From Quillaja saponaria (lineage: Eukaryota; Streptophyta; Magnoliopsida; Fabales; Quillajaceae), in contig CM055612.1 in assembly GCA_029379385.1 (NCBI GenBank), forward strand, positions 4,030,001 to 4,094,000: a stretch of 64,000 nucleotides of DNA. The letters run 5' to 3'. Position numbers and translations under genes: made by a program. The notes beneath the pieces are model-generated. The model ran no database searches. It saw nothing but the letters and a program-made list of their open reading frames with translations, and was not told the DNA's origin. Below, one piece after another: positions 37,991 to 49,075 of the stretch (position 1 is its first letter; each line of letters begins with the position of its first letter).

Positions 37991-38822
37991 GTGAGGGATG
38001 TTGATGATGTTCTCAAGCTTTTCTTGCAGGTGGAGTCATGTTATGAACTCATGCACTAAATACAACTTTCAGTTATTCGGATTTGATCAATACTGTTGTG
38101 CCATTTTCCTACACAAGGTGCTACAAATAGAAGGATGGTTCAGAGAGGTAACCTTTGCCATTATTACTTCCATTTCTCTTTCTGATGAACAGCTAACTGC
38201 TGAATTTTTTAGGCAAAAAAATTATGGTGCAGATGGTGATCATTTAAAAGAGGCAACAAATATAAACAAATCCTTATCAAGTCTTAGGTAATTAAATCAA
38301 GGGCCTATTTTTCAGTTAATATGCTTTTGTTTACTTTTCAAGGTCAAATGCCATGTTTCTTTAAAATATTCTACTGAGTATTGCTATATAATATTAATTA
38401 TTGACATATAGGTATATGCATGGCTGGTTAGCACTAGTTTTCTAATATAGCTTTTGATTTCCATGTAGCTCTGCATATGAAACACTAAGCACTTTGAAGT
38501 ATTCCCATGCAGCGAGCCAAACTCATCCAGAACAATGCACTTTGAAATCTCTCTTTTTCATGTACACTTTTTTTAATTTTACATACACATCTAGACATGC
38601 ATTCTATTGCATATATATTATAATACATGCTTTCTTGCAAGACATGCACTCACTCATACTATATGAATATGTTTTGGTTAACTATTATGACTCGATTTTC
38701 TTAACCAATCACATCTTTCCTGTCAAAAGGCCAAAACGAAGATGCTTCAGGCGATGTAACTGTACTACAGCATTAAATTCAGCAGTTGAAAGTACTTCTA
38801 TATTTTCAAAATTAAGGTGTGG
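37991..38822 (+). pseudogene. Kinesin-12 (KIN-12) motor-domain exon remnants
   Basis: Four pieces in the order of a kinesin motor domain, separated by intron-like DNA. Near 38116 GATNRRMVQR matches the loop before switch I. At 38211-38287 RQKNYGADGDHLKEATNINK followed by SLSSL is the switch II/alpha-4 region of KIN-12 proteins (family form GAEGERLKEATNINKSLS). At 38467-38540 YETLSTLKYSHA then, one base out of frame, RAKLIQNNA is the end of the motor domain. At 38733-38790 NEDASGDVTVLQH, a stop, then IQQLK is the neck region. The frameshift, the TAA stop and the missing P-loop part make it non-functional. It lies left of a CACTA terminus and was probably captured by that element. RDVDDVLKLFLQ at 37994 may be another exon. 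Confidence 0.75.
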
Positions 38823-38999
38823 TTGATTAGAAAAATTTACTGATTAGAACTGAGATGGTATAGAACTCAAGCAATGCCGGTTTGCTTTGTTAATGAAGCA
38901 TAAAAATTTTCCAAGGTCTATGCTCAGTATGCCTAAATAGGCTGAGTAACTTCCTCGGACAATAGCTCCTATGTCCCGTATTTCACCAACAACCCCCAC

Positions 39000-39110
39000 C
39001 ACCTATTCCAACTAAACCCATGGTTAAGTCAGCTGCAGATGCCCTACCACCTTCACCTCCAAAGTCATCTCCAGAAAAAAGTAGTCTATTTATAAATGTT
39101 CCCATAGGAG
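39000..39110 (+). pseudogene. Proline-rich coding-like fragment in the CACTA interior
   Basis: An open stretch reads PPPPIPTKPMVKSAADALPP and then SPPKSSPEKSSLF. Composition is like a real proline-rich protein segment and unlike the AT-rich surroundings. I cannot name its source. It may be a further exon of the captured kinesin or a piece of a second captured gene. Confidence 0.3.
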
Positions 39111-39663
39111 CCATCAAAGTTAGCTGCACTGGAAGCTTCTGGCTCTATTGCATATGTCCTAGTTTCATCTCCTACAATTTGACATCCATCTTTTTTCTTT
39201 TTCCATGAGTATACCATCTATATATTCACATTTTTATTTGTACTTCATTTTGCCACTTTTTCTTATCCAAGTCAAGTCGTTTTCCGCAATAACATTTTCT
39301 TTCTTTCTCCAGGTTAGCTTATTCCAGAGGGGAAGAACAATGAAAGGAAAGAAGCAACCTCCTATCTGTAAATCTTTTAAACATGTCATCCAACAATACT
39401 TTGTCTCATTGTTTTCTTTCTCTAGGCTGTTTACATCTACTACAAGTGTAGATTCATGATATTAATTGCAATTTATGGTACCTAGTTGCAGGTGTTGTAG
39501 TTTATGTTAAATAGATGGGATTTGCTGATTGGGGTCTTTGTTAATTGGCTGAAATTTAGTCATACAAACGTGTTATGAATTGCATATTACGACCATAGAA
39601 CTCTTGGTAGTCCTTAAGGTTGCTGCTGTTTTATCTTCTTTTTAATTTTTTGTGGAAAAAACT

Positions 39664-40001
39664 GAAGCATTATGGTTGGTCGGTACTTTTTTTAAAAATG
39701 AACATGTAATTACTGACCAACCTAAAAGTTGGTTGGTAATTATCAACAAACCAATCTGGTTGGTCGGTAATCACCTACCAACCGTTTAAGTGGTCAGTAA
39801 ACCTCATTTTCATGCCAAATTTTTTTACCAACTAGCCTCTACAACCAACTTTGGTTGATAATTACCGACCAGCCAAAGTTGGTTGGTATTAGCTACCTCA
39901 AATTTACCAACCACCCTTTACCAACCAACAGTTGGTCGGTGAGTCTTTAGCAATCAACTTTTTCTTCATTATCGACCAACAAGAGCAGTTTTCTTGTAGT
40001 G
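39664..40001 (-). repeat. CACTA subterminal repeat array and terminus
   Basis: Many copies of a 10-12 base motif in both orientations, such as GGTTGGTCGGTA, GTTGGTTGGTAAT, ACCGACCAGCC and CCAACCAACAGTTGGTCGG, capable of strong hairpins. The block ends at TTTTCTTGTAGTG (39989-40001), the reverse complement of the CACTACAAGAAAA terminus. In CACTA elements such motifs bind the transposase. Confidence 0.75.
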
Positions 40002-40372
40002 CAGAAGCCATGGTTGTCACGTGCTACACGGAGTTAATGAATGGAATTTATTGATACAGAGGAGGACGTGAGGATTTTAAGAGAGGCTGCTATTTAGAAA
40101 AACAGTATGAAAAGTGATAAGGAAGTAGCGCTGTTATGGAACGAAATGACAAAGTCCGTTAGGGTTACAAAGGTTCCAATTTTGGACAGGGCCATCAAAT
40201 CTGCAAATAAGTATTACTCAACGAGTTGGAAGTGAAGATGAAGCAACAATGAAGAAATATGTGCATGGTTCTTAGCCATGTCTTACATTTTTAGCTGCTA
40301 ATGCTTTGCTTTACCATGGTAGAGGCTGTTTGTACTGTTTATCAGTGTTCTAGATTCTTCCATGATTTTTAA
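40002..40372 (+). pseudogene. DUF247 copy 2, 3' fragment cut by the CACTA element
   Basis: Matches the intact gene from about 51892 to its stop (YTELMNGI, the region of MKSDKEVASLWNGMTKSV, RAIESTNEYYSTS, and the final membrane segment). Everything upstream is replaced by the CACTA end. It has several one-base indels and stops (for example TAG after GAGGCTGCTATT and in CATGGTTCTTAGCCATG). The 3' flank (40373-40660) matches that of the intact gene. Confidence 0.85.
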
Positions 40373-40929
40373 TTTTTCTTTTTATGGTAAACAAGAATGT
40401 TTTGTAATTTTATTTTTTAAAGTATAAAGAACATATATAGAAATACAGTTTGTAAAATTATTGTTTTCTTGGTTGTAATATATATAATTTCAATGCAATC
40501 GCTACTGAGACCAAAACTTTTGTCCCTCATTTAAATTATGGCTAGATTGGATAAATGGTGTATTGCACAAGATGTGGTCCCCTCAATTTCTTTCCATAGA
40601 CTCAATTGACCATTCTTTCTCTATCTTAATCAGACAAAACAAATTAATCCAATATTCATTAAAAAATATTTAAATTTGGGATTTTAAATTTACATCATAA
40701 TGTTTATTAAAAATAATGAGATAAATATTTTGAATAAATTATGGAAAAATGAATGTGTTTTGTGTTGTGAATTTTAACTTACACCAATGTAGTTATAAAT
40801 TATCAATAGTCTGCTTTTAACTAGACTAAACAGTCCATGTTTCTTTATTAAATACCTGATAAAATTTTAAAGGTATTTCAGTATTGAAATAAATTAAATT
40901 TCTTTTCTGAACAACCCGTTAAATGCGTT

Positions 40930-41550
40930 TCTCTCTCCATCTCTCTCTTATCGGCTTTCTGTTTGTGGAACCATTAACCAGAAATTATATTTTCAACTAG
41001 TTCAACGAGAAAATAATTAATGTAGTTCAATTTAAACTAATTAATTTATGTGTCACATATACTAACATAAATTAAATGTGGAAGAGAAAGAAAGAGATCC
41101 TTTTAAAATAGTTTGTCAAAATGTGGGGATAAGAGAATAAAAAATTTATGGCAGCGTCGGTGAATGTGATTTTATGTGAAGGAAATATATCCCGTGACTC
41201 TTCCTTGTTCTTTAGCTCCTTGTGGCAAAGGAAGTAGGAAGCATGTAGTACTAGCTAGCTTCACGACAACAGAGTTAACCCATTCACGGGTTGATCCAAT
41301 GCCAAAACCCATTTTCATGAACCTTGGTGATGGCTTCCAGAGAGCTTAGGAATGAGATTTAAGCAAATGCACGGTGCAAAGGAATGAGTTGCATTGTAAA
41401 ATATGAGTTCCATGAGGCTTTTATAGTACAATTTGACTATCCTTTAAAGTTAATGAAATCTCCTTCTCAAAACCATTAACAAGAAAAGGATTATGTAAAC
41501 ATTTATTGGATTGTTTTTTGTCATATTGGTCTATTATATAGGGTAATGAT
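40930..41550 (+). repeat. Intergenic repeat shared with 52.86-53.18 kb and 35.0 kb
   Basis: 41187-41265 (GGAAATATATCCCGTGACTC to AGCATGTAGTACTAGCTAGC) has a close copy at about 53087-53165. 41281-41495 has a close copy at 35017-35225. No gene is present. Confidence 0.7.
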
Positions 41551-41554
41551 GCGT

Positions 41555-41665
41555 GCCAACGGAAGACGAACTACTGCGAACTCCAGTGGTGCAACGAGCC
41601 ACATCAAACTGTCCTTCTTTCCTCTATTCCAAAGTTCAGAAGTTTTTCTTATCTCTGAGAGGGAC
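41555..41665 (+). repeat. Segment shared with 60.04-60.13 kb
   Basis: GTGGTGCAACGAGCCACATC and the following AAACTGTCCTTCTTTCCTCT recur with few changes at about 60053-60125. It reads through as an open frame here but looks non-coding. Probably an old repeat moved with the tandem units. Confidence 0.6.
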
Positions 41666-41689
41666 AGGAGGAAACCCTATGCCATACTT

Positions 41690-42213
41690 CATGGTTGATC
41701 GATTGGGCACCTGTTCATTTCATCATCAAAATTTGCGAGTCCAAAACTGCCTTTACCAATTTGGCTTCATCGGCAGAAAATGTTGTTGAAGTTGAAAATA
41801 GTACCCACTCCAATTTGGCTTCAGCTGCACCAGAATCCATGGTTTTCACGAGCTACACGGAGTTAATGAACAGAGTTATTAATACATAAGAGGACAGAGG
41901 ATTTTAAGCAGGGTTGGGGTTTTGATAAACCATATAAAAAGTGATAAAGAAGTAGTGTCGTTATAGAACGGAATGATAAAGTCCGTTAGTGTTAGTGTTA
42001 CAAAGGTTCCGATTTTGGACAGGGCCATCGAATTTGCAAATGAGTGTTACTTAACGAGTTGGAAGGTGAAGATGAAAGCAAAGATGTAGAAATATGTGTG
42101 TGGTTTTTGGCCATGTCTTACAATTTTAGCTGCTAATGTTTTGCTTTGCTTGACCGCGGTATATGCTGTTTGTACTGTTTATCAGTGTTTCAGATTCTTC
42201 CATGGTTTTTAAT
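41690..42213 (+). pseudogene. DUF247 copy 3, internally deleted remnant
   Basis: Begins in the WAPVHFI region (intact gene near 51490), keeps NLASSAENVVEVENSTHS, then jumps to the LASAAPESMVFTSYTELMNR region, missing the block that includes VRELSKIGVKF. After that come frameshifts and stops (TAA at about 41887, TAG in the KMKAKM* stretch) and a recognisable 3' end. The 5' third is missing. Its relative position and 3' flank match copy 6 at 53.4-54.5 kb, about 12.7 kb away. Confidence 0.85.
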
Positions 42214-43286
42214 ATATATATATATATATTTTTTTTTAAAGAATGCTTTTTAATTTTATTTTTTAACGTATAAAGAACATATATAGAAAATTTATAAAAC
42301 TATTGCTTTCTTGGTTGTAATATATATAATTTTAATGCAAACACCATTGGGATCTAAATTTCTGTCTCTCGTTAAAACTATGGTTAGATTGGATAAATGA
42401 TGTATTGCAAAAGATGTACTCCCTTCAAGTTCTTTCCCTATACTTAATTGACCATTCTTTCTCTATCTTAATTTGGCAAAAACAAGTTAATCATAATAGT
42501 CAGTAAACAAATTTAATTCACTTTATTTACTTCTAATTGTATATTAGATCTATATTGTCATCACATTTAACTCTATGTATTGATGTATATGTCTAAGTAT
42601 TTTTTACATACAATTATTGACCTTTTCATTGTTAATAATGAATTTATTTTTCTTACTAAAAATATTATTTACATCAATCATCATAGTTATTTTTTCCGCT
42701 TAATGGATAAGCATCATGATGTATTTAAATGCACTTTGCAAAGAGCTTTGCATACAGTGCGGGACCATCTTTCTTTATTTTATGTGTTCTTCATATGGTT
42801 AGATAAATTGTGACCAATGTACTGTGAGAGAATTTAATTATTATTATTATTATTTTTGGGTTATACTCAATTAGTCATTCTTTAAAACAAGAAAAATAAA
42901 AAAATTATTAATTATCAATAATCATTCAAGATATAAATATAAGGTAAATAAGTGGATGCATTCATCGATATACATATTCAAACTTTTTAGATTTGTGGTC
43001 ACATTTTGTTGAATAAATATTGAGTATTAAGAACATTGATCTTATTTATATATCCAATCATTGTTTGAGAATGAGTGCATTCAAACAATTATATGATACG
43101 ATGAAAATAATAGTTAAATAAAGTGGGAGAAAATTGAAATCTTTGTTTAATTGGTAAGATAATACAATTTAATTAACATGTCAATTGAATGTGAAAATAA
43201 TAATTATATAAATGTGTGGAGTACTCTACTTATCTATTTTTTTTTTTTTTTTCAATCAAAAACATAAAAAATTATATCTATATCTA

Positions 43287-43385
43287 TCTATACTATTATA
43301 CAAGTGAGAGATCCTTTATTGTCTCATACTATATAATATACAACTATTTAAATTTTTTAAAAACAAATTCAATATTTCAGGGGTA
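43287..43385 (+). mobile_element. Possible Helitron-like 5' end
   Basis: TCTATACTATTATACAAGTG resembles the TC-starting 5' termini seen at 49614 and, on the minus strand, at about 61096-61102. The DUF247 copy 4 homology starts abruptly about 100 bases downstream. No matching 3' end (hairpin plus CTAG) was found nearby, so support is weak. Confidence 0.2.
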
Positions 43386-44662
43386 TTGTCGAATGGTTGT
43401 TTGCCATTTATGCCTCTTTCTTGTTGGAATACCTCCAAACTTTTTGTTCCTATTCTTCTAATAATTATAAAATTAATAATGAAGGATCCACTACTAGTAC
43501 AAGGTCATCCGTAAGGGGTCGTCATTTGAAGACAAGAAGGCGAACGATGCATCAAGAAATTCTCCGGGATGTGATCATGTTGGAAAATCAAATCCCTCTC
43601 TTTTTGATTAAAGAGGTGCATGGATTTTATGATCAACAATACAATATTCAACTTCATGAATTAGTATTGGTGACAATATTAATGGGTTTTTGCAAATACA
43701 TTTCTCCCATTAAGTACTTAGAGGACCAAAACTTCAAAAAAGAGTGTCTCAGTAAATCCCATTTGCTAGATCTATTGTATGATTACATGGTGGGTACCAT
43801 TTCCACCATCAATTATTGATAGCAGAAGGACAAGGACAAATACAAGGAGACTTCCTGGTTTGCAAGTGCAATTTGTGCAATGATTTACCTTATAAGTTAA
43901 TCAATTGGGCACCCGTTCTATTCATCGTCAAAATTTGCAAGTCCAGTGGCTAAGCTTTTGATCACTCTTCCATGGAAGGTATTAGTCACCTTCCTCAATT
44001 TTAGCGGCAAAACTGGCTTGATCAATTTGTTTTAATCGGCAGAAAATGTTGTTGAACAAGTAGAAAATAGTACCAATTTCGTAGCCAACCCGGACGAAAG
44101 TCCTTTAGTGGAAGAGCCTGCAATTCCAAGTGTTAGGGAGCTCTCAAAAATTGGTGTCAAATTCCAACCAACAAACGGTGGGTTAACCATCATAAAATTT
44201 GACAAATCTTTAGGAATTGTTCATTTTTCAGTTATTCAACTAAACGACAGTTCCAATGTGGTTTTAAGAAATTTGTTGCCTATGAAGCTTCAGCTGCACC
44301 AATAGCCATGGTTTTCATGCACTCCACAGAGTTAATGAATGAAATTATTGATACAGAGGAGGACGTGAGGATTTTAAGGGAGGCTAGAGTTTTGATAAAC
44401 CATATGAAAGTGATAAGGAACTAGCGTCGTTATGGAACGAAATTAATGACAAAGTCCGTTAGTGTTACAAATGTTCCGATTTGGACAGTGCCATGAAATC
44501 AGCAAATGAGTATTACTCAACGAGTTGGAAGGCGAAGATGAAAGCAACAATGATGAAATATGTATGGTTCTTGGCCATGTCTTATATTTTTAGCAGCTAA
44601 TGTTTTGCACTGCATGCTATTTGTATAGTTTATCAGTGTTCATTCCATGGTTTTAGTTTTTC
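43386..44662 (+). pseudogene. DUF247 copy 4, 5'-truncated and frameshifted
   Basis: Starts at the WLFAIDASFLLEYLQTF region of the intact gene (about residue 140), so the N-terminal 135 or so residues are missing. It stays open for 140 codons (LLEYLQTFCSYSSNNYKINN through LLDLLYDYMV) with a 12-base in-frame deletion after GRHLK. It breaks at an extra G (ATGGTGGGTACC, near 43792). Later come more indels and a TAA in place of GCTTCA before TCGGCAG (about 44030). The 3' part with YTELMN-like sequence and the final membrane segment is still recognisable. Not functional. Confidence 0.88.
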
Positions 44663-44805
44663 TTTATTTTTTTTTAAGGTAAACAAGAATGCTTTGTAAT
44701 TTTATTCTCTAAAGTATAAAGAACATATATAGAAAAACAATTTCTAAAACTATTGCTTTACTGGTTGTAGTATATATAATTTCAATGCAATTACCACATA
44801 AATCA

Positions 44806-45257
44806 AAATTTCTGTCTCTCATTTTAATTATGGTTAAATTAGATAAATGATGTATTACACAAGATCTATTCCCTTCAATTTCTTTCCACAGACTCAATTA
44901 ACCATTCTTTCCCTAACTTAATTAGACAAAACAAATTAATCACTATATTCATTAAAAAAAAATAATGACTATGATTAATAGTGCGGGACCATCTTTCTTT
45001 ATATTATGTATTCTTCATATGGTTAGACAAAATTTCCATCTTTCATTTTAATTATAGTTAGATTAGATAAATGATGTATTATACAAGATGTATTCCTTCA
45101 ATTTCTTTCCACAGACTCAATTGACCATTCTTTCCCTAACTTAATTAGATAAAAACAAATTAATCACAATATTCACTAAAAAAATTTAATGACCACGATT
45201 AATAGTGCAGGACCATCTTTCTTTATATTATGTGTTCTTCATATGGTTAGACAAACT
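44806..45257. repeat. Two-copy tandem repeat, about 224-base period, downstream of DUF247 copy 4
   Basis: Both units run from a CTGTCTCTCATTTTAATTATG-like start through CAATTTCTTTCCACAGACTC to GGACCATCTTTCTTTATATT; the last motif is at 44985 and 45209. The same motif recurs singly at about 42763 and 55442. Non-coding 3' flank of DUF247 units. Confidence 0.75.
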
Positions 45258-45639
45258 GTGACCAATGTAGTTTTTTTTTTTTTTGGCTAGACTCAATTAG
45301 TCATTCTTTCTTATCTTAAAAAAAAAAAAATTATTAATTATCCAAAGATTAGTTTTCATTTTTAGATATCTTAATTGTAAGGAACGATAAATAGCAAGTG
45401 AAATTTGTGATGATTATGAGTTTTAATCAATATATATATATATATTAAAAGAAATGATTATATAAATTTTTGTATCTAAAATTTTATTTTAGTTTTTATT
45501 TTTCCATTTTTGTTGTAATTAAATTCATTTAATTAAAATAATATTATTTCAATTGAGTATTTATCATCACTTTCGGATTGGTGCCGTTAACAGATAATGA
45601 AAATGATGTAATGATGATTGATTAATTTGACAAATCGCC

Positions 45640-45823
45640 TTTCATCTGATCTATCTGATCTCTAAAGAATGGGAAAAAAAGATTATGTGAATTTACGTGG
45701 TGACTCTGAACTTTAAGTAAATATATATATGAAAATAAAAGAAAAATTATATAAGCAGTGTGGAGAGGGAATGTAAAAGGAGCAGTAAAAATAAAAATTA
45801 TATAAAAAAATAAAAATGATGTG
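45640..45823. repeat. Segment shared with 58.28-58.58 kb
   Basis: GTGTGGAGAGGGAATGTAAA followed by AGGAGCAGTAAAAAT occurs here (about 45760) and at about 58525, each just left of an RPS11-derived fragment. It is not found left of the true RPS11 homology start, so it marks the junction created when the RPS11 5' end was first copied. Confidence 0.7.
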
Positions 45824-46755
45824 AAAACCCTATTTCTGACATGAATTCGCTGAAAATGAGCTCACCTAAGAAACACCTTGGGTTGCTTCAAGGACGCCTT
45901 CTCCGTCTATAAAAGGAGCGGAAATGTGGAAGTTAGGAAAACCCTCATACGAATAACAATAAAGTTCACAGACAGAGAGAGAAAGGGAAGACTAAGATCT
46001 GAACCTGTTCTGCCATAGCCAGGAGCTCACGAGCTGAAGGAAAAGTCGTAGAAGGGGGGAGGTCACAAATGAGGCGCAGCAGCAAAAACCCGACTAGATC
46101 TAAACTCTAAACAGAACAAAGCCAACTATCGGCTGGAGAAAATTATAGGTGCACGCTTATGTTTGTTGACCATTATGAAACCATAAGCTTAATACCATTT
46201 TCAGAAGTTCCCGAGGACCCTAACTTTTTATTTACCATTTGTTTTCATATAAGACATTTGACACAAAGTGACAAAGCAGTAGACATTATTGTTACTTTGA
46301 ACATTATTTAGCCACCATGTTTATGTATGGACTGCATTTCTTTTCGTGTTCATTTCATGCATGATTTCTTAGTGATAAAAAATATAGAAGATGACTTTTT
46401 TGTTTTTTCTTATAAAACAAGTGTAATTAAATTATTACAATAGCGGGTTATATAGTTTCATCGAATCAATTGATCATGTTTTTTCGAATCATATCGTTTC
46501 TAACATAGAAAGGATGTTGAAATTAACACTGATACCTTGCTGGTCTCACTTTTCTTCTACTAAAAATAAAATGTTTAGTCCCAAGTAGACAATTGGAAGA
46601 TGATCAGAACCACACACTGACAGTTCCAGGAACCCCTATTTCTTGTCTACATATAACCTCAGGTCACAGTAACATTGATTGGTAGAATAAATAAATAAAA
46701 AAGAAAGAAATGGTTTATTTTCTGTTGACTACTATCACAAAAAGCACTTGAAAAT
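45824..46755 (-). pseudogene. RPS11 5'-end fragment a (exons 1-2 and upstream DNA)
   Basis: Colinear with 30504-31994. It keeps the RPS11 exon 2 (reverse of CTTGGGTTGCTTCAAGGACG), intron 1, the ATG-containing exon 1 (reverse of CTGTTCTGCCATAGCC) and the upstream region. The break lies inside RPS11 intron 2, so exons 3-6 are absent. The splice donor after exon 2 is changed (CACCTAAGAAA against CACCTGAGAAA) and the telo-box is mutated. It cannot encode S11. It could still drive transcription, but that is untested. Confidence 0.85.
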
Positions 46756-48600
46756 GTTGTTCTATTTCAATAAAAATAAATTAAATTAAATTTATTTAGG
46801 TGGTTTATTGAATAATAAATTTGTGGGAGTTCTAAAAGTTTAAAAGTTTTGAATAGTAGGGTTTAAAGCATTTTATGACAATTGTATTGTTATAATTTAA
46901 TATATGATTTTATAACTTCTATAACTTAATTCTTTATTTCAATTTAAATTGTGTATTTATTTCAATTCTTATTTTTATATAAAAGTTACAAAATCATACT
47001 ACTATAAAAATTCTTCATTCTCACACTTTCTAAAGAACATATAAGAACTCACTAGTACCTACAAGTAAAACATATATAACACTCTACATACACACTACTC
47101 TCATATAATTCCATCTATATATTTTATTATATTATGGGCAAAGAAAGGTGTGAGCAGGAAGAACTGGTCTTCTTCCTTGTGCAGGGAATTAAGAGACATA
47201 CAATGTGTAATAGTTGAGCTATTGTATTCTTAGGGCAACGTGTCAAGAGACCTCTGCATCAATTGAACAATATCTATGGTGGCACGAATTGTCTTAAAGA
47301 AAAAGATATATTCGTGCCTCATCTCAGCTTTCTATACTTTCTTGACTTTGTTTATATTTAATCATTTATCTATAACAATTTAATTATTTAAATTGTAATA
47401 CTGATTAATGTAATTGTGACATAATATTGACCAACAAAAAATACATAATTCCATCAATCAAAATTTGACATCATGGACCCGTTGATCAAGTTTAAAACTA
47501 CCGGACAATGTCACTTTTTAGGTTAACAAAGTTGTAGTTTGTTTTTTATATAAAATATTAGTATAAATTATAAAGACAATGATATATATATATATATTTA
47601 TTATGGTTGACAAAACTAATTATATTTTACTACTAGAATTACAATAACAATTATATTCTTGATAATGCTTATGTATAAATGAATATATATTGTTGATGTC
47701 GTCTTAACTCCATCGGTTAAAAATCTGTTATGGTTATATTTATCTGGATAACATAATTATTAAAATTCGTTTGCACTTTCTTTGTTTTCTATTTGATTTT
47801 TTTTCTCAACTTTAGCTTTCAGGCCTCTAAAAACCTAAAAATATTTTTTTATAAAACTTAAAAAATAAAATCTCTATTGCCAAATAAATTTGGAAAAAAA
47901 AAAACTTGTTTTAAAAGCTAAAACCAAATGGCATATATTAAAATATTGTGGTTTAAAAATATATATATATATATATTGTAACTCTTTCCATTTTAATGCT
48001 AGCATGATTATATTTCTTTTTTACTATTAATTTAATTCATAATATGAATTTATATTTTTTTTTCTCTTTTAATTCTTAAGATGTAAGATAATTAAAAAAA
48101 TAATATTAATATTTCTTTTAGTTCAAGTTTTTTTTTTTTTTTGAATTTTAATTCATGAAATTGTGAATATTTTAAAAAAGAAATACAATCATATTAGTAA
48201 TCTATATAATTTCCTGGTTGTAATATATATAATTTCAATGCAATCACAACTGAGATCAAAATTTATGTCTCTGTTTTTAATTATGGTTAGATTGTATAAA
48301 TGATGTATTGCACAAGATGTATTCCCTTCAATTTTGTTCCACAGACTCAATTGACCATTCTTTCTCTATCTTAATCAAACAAAACAAATTGATCACAATG
48401 TTCATTAAAAAAAAAAATATATTGGGGATTTAAAATTTATATCATAATGTTTATTAAAAATAATGAGATAAATATTTTGAACAAATTATGGAAAAATAAA
48501 TGTGTTTTGTGTTGTCACTCCAATGTAGGTGTAAATTTTCAATAGTTTGCTTTTAATTAGACAAAACAGTTCATGTTTCTTTATTAAATAGCGATAAAAT
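46756..48600. other. Spacer of the second tandem unit with repeated pieces
   Basis: No gene. 47440-47960 matches parts of 32005-32840 (for example GACAATGATATATATA, TATGGTTGACAAAACTAATT and CTCTATTGCCAAATAAATTT). 48200-48650 matches 40440-40920. Several (AT)n runs. The spacer is longer than in unit 1 because of inserted pieces, including a second RPS11 upstream fragment. Confidence 0.6.
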
Positions 48601-48664
48601 TTTGAAGGTATTTTAGTAATTAAATGAAATAGATTTTTTTTTTGAACAACCCGTTAAACATGCT

Positions 48665-49075
48665 TTTCTCTCCATCTCCCACAAATGAGGCGCAGCCGCA
48701 AAAACCCGACTCTAAAGTCAAAATTCTAAACAGAACAAAGCCAACAATCGGCTGGAGAAAATTATAAGGGCACGCTTATGTTTGTTGACCATTATCAAAC
48801 CATAGGCTCAATACCATTTTCAGAAGTTTCCGAGGGCCCTAACTTTTTATCTACCATTTGTTTTCATGTAAGACATTTGACACAAAGTGACAAAACAGTA
48901 GACATTATCGTTACTTTGAACATTATTTAGCCACCATGTTTATGTATGGACTGTATTTCTTTTCGTGTTCATTTCATGTGCGATTTCTTAGTGATAAAAA
49001 ATAAAGAAGATGACTTTTGTGTTTTTTCTTATAACACAAGTTAAATTATATTATTATAATAGCGGGTTATCGTTT
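48665..49075 (-). pseudogene. RPS11 upstream fragment b
   Basis: Begins CTCCCACAAATGAGGCGCAG and follows 46060-46450 and 30735-31560 closely (CGGCTGGAGAAAATTATAAG, AGAAGTTTCCGAGGGCCCTA). It holds only the promoter and leader side of RPS11, with no coding exon. A third piece of the same ancestral block placed between fragment a and the intact DUF247 gene. Confidence 0.8.

Larger units (their letters stand above)
35225..40001. mobile_element. CACTA (En/Spm-type) transposon region with captured gene pieces
   Basis: The right end is clear: the minus strand reads CACTACAAGAAAACTGCTC from 40001 inward, the standard plant CACTA terminus. Just inside (about 39670-39990) are many direct and inverted copies of GGTTGGTCGGTA / ACCGACCAAC, the expected subterminal repeats. 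Right after 40001 the sequence resumes exactly inside a DUF247 gene (CAGAAGCCATGG), so the element inserted there; CAG could be the 3-base target duplication. No left CACTA terminus, no matching subterminal repeats and no DUF247 5' half are visible to the left, so that side seems lost by deletion. The left boundary given is only the end of the preceding DUF247 flank. No transposase is seen; the interior carries kinesin-12 pieces. Confidence 0.7.

Noticed and set aside
43216..43461. 81-codon open frame over the start of DUF247 copy 4
   Set aside because: Out of frame with the DUF247 homology and mostly low-complexity Phe/Tyr/Ile from AT-rich DNA.
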